Below, piece by piece: positions 1 to 7,184 of a stretch of 64,000 bases of DNA. The notes below the pieces were generated by a model. The model did no database searches. It was not told where the DNA came from and was given only the letters and a program-made list of their open reading frames with translations. The DNA comes from an uncultured Vibrio sp. (GTDB lineage: Bacteria > Pseudomonadota > Gammaproteobacteria > Enterobacterales > Vibrionaceae): the NCBI GenBank assembly GCA_947504195.1, contig CANNGN010000009.1, positions 1-64,000 on the forward strand. The letters are read 5' to 3'. Each line of letters begins with the position of its first letter. The stretch's first letter is position 1. The position numbers and the translations under genes were made by a program.

Positions 1-67
1 TCATCGTCTTCTCCCAGACTCATTTGCCACCTTTAAGGTTAGCTTCGTATTAGAGCGGGAGTCCAAT
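1..67. mobile_element. possible end of a second IS1111-type insertion
   Basis: Just beyond the TIR gene the minus strand shows a box like the R'' core of an attC site (TATAAC at about 76-81). The expected VCR-like continuation is then missing and unrelated sequence follows. The stretch TAGAGCGGGAGTCCAA at about 52-67 nearly matches TAGAGCGGCAGTCCAA in the 3' non-coding end of the IS at 1227-2591 (about 2524-2539). I infer that this attC was also interrupted, by the end of a related element lying mostly outside the window. Only about 67 bases are visible, so this is weak. Confidence 0.3.
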
Positions 68-89
68 TATCTTGTTATATTTTTGGTGC

Positions 90-1199
90 TTACTTACGTA
101 AACGCCTTAGCAATTTTTGTAGTGATTCTTCATACTTTTCTGGTGTATAAAAATCGGCATATAGTTTACCTTGTAAAAAAGTCGGTAATTCACACTCTTC
201 CATAACTAAGGGGAGTACAACTACCTCTCCAGTTCCTATTTCTTTATTCATTGCAATATCTAATTCCTTTTCAACCCAACTAGATTTGATTGACCTAGGA
301 GACAGAATGACACCTATATACTTAGTCATCCTTAACCCCTCATCAATCTTTTTAATTAATGAATCACCAATTTGAATTTCAGCCTCGTCCAACCAAACAT
401 TTTTTACGCCATGCTCTTCTAAGCTAGTTTTTAACTTTCTGACAAAAGGCTTATCTTCACTGGTATGGCTAAGAAAAACACCGTCATATTTATGATGTAT
501 CACATCATCTTCATCTAATTCTAAAGCGCACTTGAGCAAAGCTGTTATTGCTTCGGTAGATCTTGGTGGAGTTAGTAACCACCCAACATTCCCACCTAAA
601 TCAATTTCCATACCCAATTCATAATTTTCGGGAGTTTTGGCCAGACTTTTATGTGATCCCGAAGGAGGATCCAAACACAACCTCCATCCATCTTTGGCCA
701 CTTGGTCAAAATATGCTTTTAACTTAATCCCGTCTGGAGTAATCTTTAACTGTCGTGATTTTTTTCTGTAAAGATCATTTCTAGATACTAGCTTTTCAAC
801 TTGTTCATTTAAGTATGATATCCAAACTTTTCTATACCCAAAAAATTGCTCTCTTTTTTCTTCAGCTAGAAGCCAAATTACACGGCAACCATTCTTTAAA
901 GCAGCCTTTAATTCTTCTGACCTGTCGTGGTAATCAAAAACTGAATCAAGATCATAAGAGTTATTTTCACTTTTCAACGAAGAGAGTTCATATTCCGAAT
1001 TGCTAAACTGCCCCTCAGAACCAAATATAAAATGAGAATAGCTTTGAGGATTGATTATTATTAAATCATACTCATATAGAGCATAAGCAGCACGACCTTC
1101 ATCAATTTCTGGACGACAAAGTCCTAGTGTTTCAATCTCTACATCTTTAATATTTGGACCTGAATAATCTAGCCCAACTAATAATACACTTTTAGTCAA
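90..1199 (-). CDS. TIR-domain protein, candidate anti-phage NADase in an integron cassette
   Basis: The C-terminal ~132 residues (about 238-369) form a TIR domain: FLSHTSEDK opens it, WLDEAEI follows, and SSWVEKEL places the likely catalytic glutamate at about residue 312, four residues after the Trp as in NAD-cleaving TIR proteins. The N-terminal ~235 residues start with a beta-strand-like segment (SVLLVGLD) and match no family I recognise. They probably sense or regulate. I chose the TTG start at 1199 because AGGGAG lies six bases upstream. The in-frame ATGs further 5' belong to the attC remnant and the IS end. The gene is alone in its cassette, on the same strand as the neighbouring cassette. 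Bacterial TIR proteins commonly deplete NAD+ on phage sensing, and Vibrio integrons are known to store defence genes. Its role here is inferred. Confidence 0.8.
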   Translation of the reverse strand: MTKSVLLVGLDYSGPNIKDVEIETLGLCRPEIDEGRAAYALYEYDLIIINPQSYSHFIFGSEGQFSNSEYELSSLKSENNSYDLDSVFDYHDRSEELKAALKNGCRVIWLLAEEKREQFFGYRKVWISYLNEQVEKLVSRNDLYRKKSRQLKITPDGIKLKAYFDQVAKDGWRLCLDPPSGSHKSLAKTPENYELGMEIDLGGNVGWLLTPPRSTEAITALLKCALELDEDDVIHHKYDGVFLSHTSEDKPFVRKLKTSLEEHGVKNVWLDEAEIQIGDSLIKKIDEGLRMTKYIGVILSPRSIKSSWVEKELDIAMNKEIGTGEVVVLPLVMEECELPTFLQGKLYADFYTPEKYEESLQKLLRRLRK

Positions 1200-1219
1200 T
1201 ATTGGCTCCCTAAGAAAAA

Positions 1220-1226
1220 ACATAAC
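1220..1226 (-). other. attC right core (R') remnant, GTTATGT
   Basis: On the minus strand the bases GTTATGT stand immediately outside the left end of the IS element. Joined to the sequence outside the right end (ending in AACGCGGC) they recreate AACGCGGCGTTATG, the typical end of a Vibrio attC repeat. The cassette encoding the TIR protein therefore begins here. Confidence 0.65.
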
Positions 1227-1296
1227 GAATGACATGGATTCCCCCCTCCCAAGGATCTGCCACACTTAAGTGGTCAACACTATTACTGGAGGCACC

Positions 1297-2318
1297 ATGT
1301 CTAATCTATCTTATTGCGGTATTGATCTCGCTAAAAATCACTTCAGTGTTCATGCTATTGACCAGCATGGCAAAGTCGTTCTTCACAAGAATGTCACCCG
1401 CTCTAAATTGCTTAATACCATAGCAAAACTGCCCCCATGCGTATAGGTATAGAAGCTTGCGGTGGCGCCCATTATTGGGCAAGAACATTCAATCAACTCG
1501 GTCATGACTGCCGTATTATGGCTGCTAAATATGTTGCACCTTACCGAATGAAGGGGAAAAACGACCTTAATGATGCCGCTGCTATATGCGAAGCGGTTCA
1601 ACGACCATCTACTCGATTTGTTCCTATTAAGTCTCCTGAGCAACAAGCCGTTCTTGCTACTCATCGAATGCGTGAACATTGGGTTCGCGAAAGAACGGCG
1701 TTAATGAATCGTATCAGAGCCATTTTATCCGAATTTGGATTTGTCATGGCGACAGGGAAAGCAACTCTCATGAGAGAAGTCCCTCTTCTTTTAGAGGATG
1801 CCGAAAACTTGCTACCCCACCAGGCAAGACACATTATTAATGACGCCTACTCACACCTTCAAAGCCTCAACCAGCAAATTGATGATACTGAAAAAACCTT
1901 TGCATCTATGGCCAAACAACATGAAAACACCAAACGTCTTCTTAAGGTTCGAGGTATTGGCCCACAAACGGCTACTGCCATCATTGCCGCGATTGGCGAT
2001 GGTAGTCAGTTCGATAAGAGTCGAGATTTAGCTGCTTGGTTAGGTCTTGTCCCCAAACAGTTCTCTACTGGAGGGAAGAATCGCTTAGGGAGGATAACGA
2101 AGCATAGTAACAAGTATATTCGTACTTTGCTAGTTCACGGGGCACGAGCCGTTGTTACCACGATTGGTGACAAACAAGACCGCCTGAGCCAGTGGTGCCG
2201 ACAAATTAAAGAAAGACGAGGGTTAAATAACGCGCAATTGTGGCACTTGCTGCCAAATGCTCGCATCATCTGGTCTCTTTTACACAACCAAACTGAATAT
2301 GAAAACTATGCTGCTTAA
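1297..2318 (+). pseudogene. IS110/IS1111 transposase, frameshifted
   Basis: Reading starts at ATG 1297 after GGAGG and gives MSNLSYCGIDLAKNHF, with the first DEDD-type aspartate in GIDLAKN. It stops at TAG 1444-1446. The rest of the protein continues in another frame from 1437 (MRIGIEACGGAHYWAR, with the next acidic residue of the RNase-H-like site). The C-terminal Transposase_20 region is also present (RGIGPQTATAI, AWLGLVPKQ, HGARA). One extra C in the C5 run at 1432-1436 would restore a single ~341-residue protein, the normal size for this group. It is therefore a recent inactivating slip or a base-calling error. The heptamer at the run is not a good -1 slippery site, so programmed frameshifting seems unlikely. 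Confidence 0.8.
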
Positions 2319-2591
2319 CCATTAAAGCGGTTAAGCTGCATCATTAAGAGTTGAACCCACCGGGTCATTGCAGATGCTAATGATGGAGATAGGTTAAGAC
2401 CACTTGCGGAGAGCCTGTTAATGCGGCGGACACACTAGATGTCATCTAACGAATAAGGCACCGCAGTCGCGTAAGTCAACAGGGCCACGGTAAACATAAA
2501 ATTGCCGATAAGTAGGCCGAATGTAGAGCGGCAGTCCAAAACTCATCACTGTTAGTTTAGCGGATGTTTGACAACCGGGGGAATCCATGTA
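2319..2591 (+). ncRNA. candidate seekRNA/bridge RNA region of the IS1111-type element
   Basis: IS110-family elements make a guide RNA from their non-coding end, and in the IS1111 subgroup this end lies 3' of the transposase. The 273 bases between the transposase stop and the IS end fit that position. TTAATGCGGCG at 2418-2428 matches the reconstructed target TTAACGCGGCG in 10 of 11 positions, across the insertion point. The exact RNA ends and fold were not computed. Confidence 0.45.
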
Positions 2592-2711
2592 GCCGCGTTA
2601 AGTAGTGAGCAACGCCACCACGAAACCTATCCATACCACCTTAAACACAAAACCCAACGATAGCACTAAAAGTGCCAATCGTTGGGAATCAGTCTTAAAC
2701 GCTGTTATGTG
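2592..2711 (-). other. integron attC site (VCR-like), lacking its R' end
   Basis: Read on the minus strand, the site starts with ACATAAC overlapping the stop codon of the upstream cassette gene and continues GCGTTTAAGACTGATTCCC. It contains an imperfect palindrome (CCCAACGAT and ATCGTTGGG around AGCACT/AGTGCC, about 2652-2686) and ends GGCGTTGCTCACTACTTAACGCGG cut short in the last bases by the IS. The layout and wording match Vibrio chromosomal-integron repeats. The missing R' core is at 1220-1226, on the far side of the IS. Confidence 0.8.
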
Positions 2712-3238
2712 CGTATCTCACCCATGAACGCCTTTGCCTTTTTAGGGCTTGTGATTCTTATAAACTCGATATGACTATACTTTGGATCGTTAAGCAATTC
2801 TGTGTAGCGAGACCTATTTTTACTGTACGTTTTCAGCGTCCAAAGGATAATAGAATCTTTGCTAAGAAAAGACTTTCTGAACGACTCAACATTACCCGTT
2901 TTATCCCATAATTCTTGCTTGGTCACTGTACGTACTAGAGCCCTTTTCACAGCTTGAAACAGTGTTCTTGCAAAGGAGTAATCAACCCAAACAATAGTAT
3001 CTACCCTACTCCATTTAATTTCAGCAGTTCGATTGTAGTTACCATCAAGAACCCAGTGTTCGGAGTTTAACCTGTCAGCCAAATTTGCAAAGAACTCTTC
3101 ATCTGAAGATTCTTGCCAATTAGCTTTCCAAAATAAGGCATCCATTTCAACATAAGGGTACTTTAGCTCACTCGCGAGCATACGGCTGAAAGTACTTTTT
3201 CCACTACCACTAGTGCCTATTACATTGATTCTTTTCAT
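2705..3238 (-). CDS. P-loop kinase-like protein (AAA/adenylate-kinase-like), integron cassette
   Basis: The 177-residue protein opens with a beta strand and Walker A motif GTSGSGKST at residues 8-16. It continues with MDALFWKANW and VLDGNYNR segments typical of the small AAA/adenylate-kinase-like family often labelled topology modulation protein or FlaR-like. The predicted activity is phosphoryl transfer to a small, unknown substrate. Its stop codon lies inside the R'' box of the downstream attC, so it is a bona fide cassette gene. The start follows TCAGGGG closely. Cellular role unknown. Confidence 0.75.
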   Translation of the reverse strand: MKRINVIGTSGSGKSTFSRMLASELKYPYVEMDALFWKANWQESSDEEFFANLADRLNSEHWVLDGNYNRTAEIKWSRVDTIVWVDYSFARTLFQAVKRALVRTVTKQELWDKTGNVESFRKSFLSKDSIILWTLKTYSKNRSRYTELLNDPKYSHIEFIRITSPKKAKAFMGEIRT

Positions 3239-3264
3239 CCCCTGACCTGATTTTTAGCCCTAGC

Positions 3265-3312
3265 ATATAACAGTTGTTATATGGACATTGTCCACGTGAC
3301 AATGTCCATATA
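3265..3312. repeat. two nested palindromes upstream of the cassette gene
   Basis: ATATAACA-GT-TGTTATAT (3265-3282) is a perfect palindrome with a 2-base centre. It overlaps a second one, TATATGGACATTGTC (3278-3292), five bases, then GACAATGTCCATATA (3298-3312), with 15 of 15 bases pairing. They lie 27 bases upstream of the first cassette gene, where an attI or preceding attC would be expected. The visible bases match neither standard form. An operator or a folded recombination site are both possible. Confidence 0.5.
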
Positions 3313-3547
3313 ATTAGAAAGCAGAACCACTAAAGTTCTGTATCACAACAACTTAGTGAGTCTGAATGTCGAAAAATGACGACAATGTTGTTATAAGTCA
3401 GAATCGTATTCTATTTCGATTAACTGTGCATCAAAATACTAGACTTAATGCATATTTATTGACGTGTGTTAATTTGAGTGATGTGCGAATTAACACACAA
3501 TGTGGCGTAAACCAGTTAAGTCATAATTAATAAAGAGACATTCATAA
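3313..3547. other. intergenic region between cassette fragment and DUF1294 cluster
   Basis: No coding potential was recognised. The stretch is AT-rich and holds GTGTTAATTTGAG and GAATTAACACAC (about 3466-3499), a loose inverted repeat of GTGTTAAT. It marks the change from cassette DNA to ordinary genes. No intI gene is present on either strand. Confidence 0.4.
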
Positions 3548-3643
3548 TCACATACTCCCACTCGCGACTTTGTAATACACAACACCAAACAACCCAGCGA
3601 AAACTAAAACGGTTATCGCTATTTTTAACCAAATAAATTTCAT
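3548..3643 (-). CDS. small single-span membrane protein, 31 residues
   Basis: ATG at 3643 follows AAGGAG at good distance and opens a 31-codon frame: MKFIWLKIAI, then TVLVFAGLFG, then VVYYKVASGSM. One hydrophobic helix (about residues 4-23) is flanked by lysines, as in small inner-membrane proteins. It starts 13 bases after the DUF1294 gene stops, in the same direction, so it is probably co-transcribed. Function unknown. Support is the ribosome site, position and helix only. Confidence 0.5.
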   Translation of the reverse strand: MKFIWLKIAITVLVFAGLFGVVYYKVASGSM

Positions 3644-3655
3644 TAAAACCACTCC

Positions 3656-4078
3656 TTAAAAAGCACCTAAATGACCGACAAGGCTTTTGAATACATCTAA
3701 ACAATAGTGAACAAAAACACTGCCTTTTGGCGTGAATGTCCAGACAAATGTACCAATGTTGATGATGGCCATTAACCACAACAACATTTTAAAGGGCTGC
3801 TTTTTGGTCTTATGACGTAACCGACGTTGAGCAAATAAAGCACCCGGCCAGCCGCCAATCAGTGACAGAGTTAACAACGTATTTTCCGGTGTACGCCAAC
3901 GCCCGTTTTGAGCTGCCCTTTTATCCTTGGCAAACATTGCGTAAGTAACAACAGATGAGCCTAAATACAGAAATATAAGATACGTTGGCTGATTCAATAA
4001 AAGAACCGCCGCACTCGCAAATACAAGAAACAAAAAGCTAAACACGTTTATTTCATCCAATAGTATCGATGGGTTCAT
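3656..4078 (-). CDS. DUF1294 family membrane protein
   Basis: The 140-residue protein has two N-terminal hydrophobic helices (about 12-50), then the DUF1294 signature: DKRAAQNGRWRTPE, LLTLSLIGGWPGAL and RLRHKTKKQPF, followed by another helix. Many family members carry an N-terminal cold-shock domain, and this one does not. The start overlaps the end of the upstream DUF3565 gene by 26 bases, indicating joint translation. Biochemical role unknown. Confidence 0.8.
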   Translation of the reverse strand: MNPSILLDEINVFSFLFLVFASAAVLLLNQPTYLIFLYLGSSVVTYAMFAKDKRAAQNGRWRTPENTLLTLSLIGGWPGALFAQRRLRHKTKKQPFKMLLWLMAIINIGTFVWTFTPKGSVFVHYCLDVFKSLVGHLGAF

Positions 4079-4262
4079 CCCGATCGCATTTTTTACAATT
4101 TAACTCAAAGCCCAACTTTGAATCTCGACCAGTTTTGGTAACGACCCAAGGACGGCATACGAACGGTGGATTATGCCGCACATGCTGAAAATGACCGCAT
4201 TGCAGTTCTGCAACCCAGTCATCTTCTTCGTCTTTGTGATAGCCAACAATCGCTTGCTTCAT
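4053..4262 (-). CDS. DUF3565 family zinc-ribbon-like protein
   Basis: This 69-residue protein has CGHFQHVRHNPPF at residues 22-34, RPWV, and a C-terminal CKKC pair. These are the defining features of DUF3565. The Cys/His pattern suggests a small metal-binding fold. It lies between rsuA and the DUF1294 gene and overlaps the latter. No function is established. Confidence 0.85.
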   Translation of the reverse strand: MKQAIVGYHKDEEDDWVAELQCGHFQHVRHNPPFVCRPWVVTKTGRDSKLGFELNCKKCDRDEPIDTIG

Positions 4263-4284
4263 AATCGCCTATTTGTGCGTTGAT

Positions 4285-4989
4285 CTACGTCGATAATGAC
4301 CGAACTTCATCATCGGTTAAATAGCGCCATTGACCGACTTCCACATCAAGATGAACACTGCCAATCGCTTCACGGTGAAGTGATGTAACACGATTGCCGA
4401 CCGCCGCAAACATGCGTTTTACCTGATGGAACTTGCCTTCAGTAATGGTTAACAGCACCTCTTTCGTACTAATCACTTCTAACGTTGCGGGACGAGTGAT
4501 TTGTTGTTCGCCTTGCAATAAGATGCCAGCCTGAAACAGAGCGGCAACATCGCCGGAGATTGCTCGGGACAACCCAACACGGTAGACCTTGCTGCATTTG
4601 TGCTTGGGATTGGTGATAGCAAAAGACCAGCGACCATCATCTGTGATTAACACCATGCCTGTGGTATCAGCGTCCAAACGACCGGCGATGTGTAATTCTG
4701 ATGTGCTTTCTATGTCTGAAATGTTTGTTTTCAAGCAATTGAATACCGATGGGTAGACTTCATCGATATTGGAACAGACGGTACCGGCGGATTTGTGCAT
4801 CAGGATATAACGAAACGGGCGCGCGGTTAACGTGACGCCATTAAGCTGAACGGTATTATTTTCGTGTACTTGAGTCGCTTCGTCGGTGAGTATGTCACCG
4901 TTAACACTCAAGTCACCACTGTGGATACGCTGAAGCGCTTCGGTTTTGGTTAATTCGGTACTTTTGCAGACAAATTTATCAAGGCGCAC
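4285..4989 (-). CDS. rsuA: 16S rRNA pseudouridine(516) synthase RsuA
   Basis: The 234-residue protein has an N-terminal S4 RNA-binding domain (MRLDKFVCKSTELTK) and a central catalytic motif GRLDADTTG with the nucleophilic aspartate at about residue 106. The C-terminal segment GKFHQVKRMFAAVGNRV is shared by the RsuA/RluB/E/F group. Overall length and S4 placement fit RsuA, which makes pseudouridine 516 in helix 18 of 16S rRNA. RluE/RluF are the alternatives but differ in length and N terminus. The DUF3565 gene follows after 22 bases. Confidence 0.85.
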   Translation of the reverse strand: MRLDKFVCKSTELTKTEALQRIHSGDLSVNGDILTDEATQVHENNTVQLNGVTLTARPFRYILMHKSAGTVCSNIDEVYPSVFNCLKTNISDIESTSELHIAGRLDADTTGMVLITDDGRWSFAITNPKHKCSKVYRVGLSRAISGDVAALFQAGILLQGEQQITRPATLEVISTKEVLLTITEGKFHQVKRMFAAVGNRVTSLHREAIGSVHLDVEVGQWRYLTDDEVRSLST

Positions 4990-5043
4990 AATGGCACGCC
5001 CTGATATTCAGTGCTCCATCAACAAGAAAGAACGCCACCAATA

Positions 5044-5673
5044 TCACGTTCGGTCTTGCAGTGCCAAACGTAAACCAAGAGAACAGTAAATCGAACCAAT
5101 CACCTTGTTTTGCCACTTCATAATGGTCGGCTTACTTTTCAGATAAGCACTCACCTTACCTGCGCTAATAGAGACCGTGATCGTACTCAACAGCCCCATC
5201 AAGATAAATAGCACGCCGAGGATGAAAACCTGTGATGAAACCGACCCGTTTGCTGGATTGACGAATTGAGGCAGAAACGCGAGAAAGAACATCGCCGATT
5301 TGGGGTTGAATACCTCTAGAATCACCGCTTGTTTGAACGCTTGCTTCGAGGTTGTTTTGCATGTGGTTCGAACCAATGACCCCTCTGACTTAGAGAATAT
5401 TTCACGCACACCTAAATACACTAAGTAAGCAACACCGATAAACTTAACGATATTGAACAAAAGCGCTGACGTCATGATCACCGCAGAAATCCCAACCACG
5501 GCCATAAATGTATGAACTAAATCGCCTAGCGCGATACCTAACCCAGTGGCGATTCCCGCTCGAGATCCAGAGCTCGTTGCCTTCGCTAAGGTAAGAAGTA
5601 CCGCTGGCCCCGGAATGAATACAAAGCCGAGTAACACGGCTAAATAGGTGATGAGTGTTGCTTGATCAATCAT
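5044..5673 (-). CDS. LysE/RhtB family amino-acid exporter
   Basis: The 209-residue protein begins MIDQATLITYLAVLLGF and has the LysE signature FIPGPAVLLTLA, then GLGIALGDLVHT. Six hydrophobic helices are evident, with the internal NPKSAMFFLAFLPQFVNP motif typical of RhtB-type exporters. I used the second in-frame ATG because the longer N terminus is not hydrophobic in the family pattern and homologues start at MIDQ. Substrate is likely a neutral amino acid such as threonine or homoserine lactone, but the sequence does not settle this. Confidence 0.85.
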   Translation of the reverse strand: MIDQATLITYLAVLLGFVFIPGPAVLLTLAKATSSGSRAGIATGLGIALGDLVHTFMAVVGISAVIMTSALLFNIVKFIGVAYLVYLGVREIFSKSEGSLVRTTCKTTSKQAFKQAVILEVFNPKSAMFFLAFLPQFVNPANGSVSSQVFILGVLFILMGLLSTITVSISAGKVSAYLKSKPTIMKWQNKVIGSIYCSLGLRLALQDRT

Positions 5674-5751
5674 AGTGTTACCCAATAAAAGCTGTTTAAT
5701 GGTTGGCGGATTAAACCAACAAAACAGGGACACGAATCCCATATTTTCATC

Positions 5752-6192
5752 TTACCCATTCCTGTCTAACTTTTGCACATATTTATACGATGTTTTTTCA
5801 AAGCCGATTCGCTCATAGTATCGCTGTGTCTGCACGCGACTAAGCGATGTGGTTAACTCAAGTATGCTGCACTTTTCGGCAATTGCCTTCGACTTTGCAT
5901 ACTCAATGAGTGTTGAACCAACGCCTTTTCCTCGCATCGAATCATCGACAACGAGTGCAGTAATTCGACAAAACCTTTTGCCAGAAGGAAAGTAATCAAA
6001 AAACAATATCGACATCACCGCAACAACGTGACCTTCCAAAACGCCCACATACACATTACTGTGATCATTTGTAGATGATGATAGAAATGCGTCGATTGTC
6101 GAGGCGTCAGTGTCATAGCCAAGCTGAACCAGCAACCCTGACAATACACCAGCATCACTTTTTACTGCTTCTCTAATATCGAGTTTAGACAT
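5752..6192 (-). CDS. GNAT family N-acetyltransferase
   Basis: A 146-residue single-domain acetyltransferase. ALVVDDSMRGKGVGSTLIEYA is the acetyl-CoA pyrophosphate loop (R/Q-x-x-G-x-G/A) and RYYERIGFEKT the C-terminal motif B. The start at 6192 is set by AAAGGAGGGGTG directly upstream. An earlier ATG adds eight residues and has no such site. Substrate unknown. It is one of five GNATs in this run. Confidence 0.85.
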   Translation of the reverse strand: MSKLDIREAVKSDAGVLSGLLVQLGYDTDASTIDAFLSSSTNDHSNVYVGVLEGHVVAVMSILFFDYFPSGKRFCRITALVVDDSMRGKGVGSTLIEYAKSKAIAEKCSILELTTSLSRVQTQRYYERIGFEKTSYKYVQKLDRNG

Positions 6193-6241
6193 CACCCCTC
6201 CTTTGCCATAGTGCAATTTTTGCTCTGGCTAGCTCGATTGG

Positions 6242-6712
6242 TTAATTTACGTTACGTGCAATCATTAATACTTCATCGGCAGAATAGAGATTTGAGATCG
6301 TCGTTTCAACTTCTGCGCCTAATGTCTCTTTGTAGAGTTTCTGAGCAAAGTTATCCGCTCGTGTGGTTACCATAATATGTTTTAACGTCGATCCGTTTTC
6401 GGCTAGCGTTTGATTCACCAATGGCAACGATTTTACAATCAACTGACGCCCAATCCCTTGTCCTTGAAACGAAGGTGCCACAGCCAATTGCTCCAATTCA
6501 ACAACCGCTTCGGGCCTAAAACCACTTTTCTGCGCCCAAATAATATAGCCGACTACTTCGTCACTAATCACCGCGACAAAGCTTAAGAACCGGGGGCTTG
6601 CATTAAAGTTACACTGTAGCCATTCACGTGACTTTGTCTGTCTCGTGAATACTTCACTGTGTACTTGAGCGGTTTGTTCAAGGTCAGAACTTTGCATAAA
6701 TCGAATTAACAT
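6242..6712 (-). CDS. GNAT family N-acetyltransferase
   Basis: The ~156-residue protein shows LEQLAVAPSFQGQGIGRQLI (QGQGIG acetyl-CoA loop) and AQKLYKETLGAEVE at the end. The ATG at 6712 follows GGAGA at five bases, and another ATG four codons upstream is possible. It does not overlap its neighbours (25-nt gap to the next GNAT). Substrate unknown. Confidence 0.8.
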   Translation of the reverse strand: MLIRFMQSSDLEQTAQVHSEVFTRQTKSREWLQCNFNASPRFLSFVAVISDEVVGYIIWAQKSGFRPEAVVELEQLAVAPSFQGQGIGRQLIVKSLPLVNQTLAENGSTLKHIMVTTRADNFAQKLYKETLGAEVETTISNLYSADEVLMIARNVN

Positions 6713-6766
6713 TAAAATCTCCATCGATTGAAATTTTTGATGATCAGATATTTGTAGCGTTATCCG

Positions 6767-7162
6767 TTATCTATCTGCTGGGTGATTGACTCCATCATTA
6801 GTGACCACGTCACCTAAATCAAAAGGGTTAACCCCTTCTAAGCACCCAATATTGTACCCATATTCATTCGGACTCGAACGGCGTTGATGGTGAGTATAGA
6901 TGCCGCAATTTGAGCAGAAATAGTGCTTCGCGGTATTGGTATTAAATTGATAGAGCTTTAGAACGTCTTTCCCTTTTAGAATCTTTATCCCATCCAAAGC
7001 GACAGAAGCAACCATTGCGCCCTTTCTTCGACAGATAGAACAATCACAACGTCGAGGTTTTTCAATTCCGTTTGGTAACGACAATTCCAATTTGACCGCA
7101 CCACAGTGACATGTTGCGATATGCTTTTCTTGTATTTGTGTTACTCCGACTGTTTTGATCAT
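6767..7162 (-). CDS. GFA-family zinc protein
   Basis: The 131-residue protein carries the GFA (glutathione-dependent formaldehyde-activating, CENP-V-like) zinc ligands: CHCGAVKLE, then CDCSICRRKG, then CSNCGIYTHHQRRS. Fold family is clear. Actual glutathione-formaldehyde chemistry is doubtful for most members. The start at 7162 follows AAAGGAAA at eight bases. A longer frame would run through the end of the DUF523 gene and is not needed. Confidence 0.85.
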   Translation of the reverse strand: MIKTVGVTQIQEKHIATCHCGAVKLELSLPNGIEKPRRCDCSICRRKGAMVASVALDGIKILKGKDVLKLYQFNTNTAKHYFCSNCGIYTHHQRRSSPNEYGYNIGCLEGVNPFDLGDVVTNDGVNHPADR

Positions 7163-7184
7163 CGATAGATTTCCTTTAGCTGGT

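Larger units (their letters stand above)
1227..2591 (+). mobile_element. IS110-family (IS1111 subgroup) insertion sequence within an attC site
   Basis: Inverted repeats ATGGATTCCCCC (from 1234) and GGGGGAATCCAT (ending 2588) bound a ~1.37-kb element. Seven bases (GAATGAC) lie outside the left repeat and three (GTA) outside the right. This subterminal arrangement is the hallmark of the IS1111 subgroup, and some members of that group target attC sites. No target duplication is visible, as expected. The element carries one transposase gene, now frameshifted, and about 270 bp of 3' non-coding sequence. The boundaries were set by asking which cut rebuilds an intact attC end, and they fit exactly. 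Confidence 0.8.

Noticed and set aside
815..1006. Plus-strand open frame inside the TIR gene
   Set aside because: Lies wholly opposite a strong TIR coding frame; no ribosome site and no family resemblance.
3516..3779. 87-codon minus frame overlapping the DUF1294 gene and the small membrane peptide
   Set aside because: GTG start inside DUF1294, cysteine/arginine-rich shadow composition; the in-frame 31-residue peptide with AAGGAG is the better explanation.
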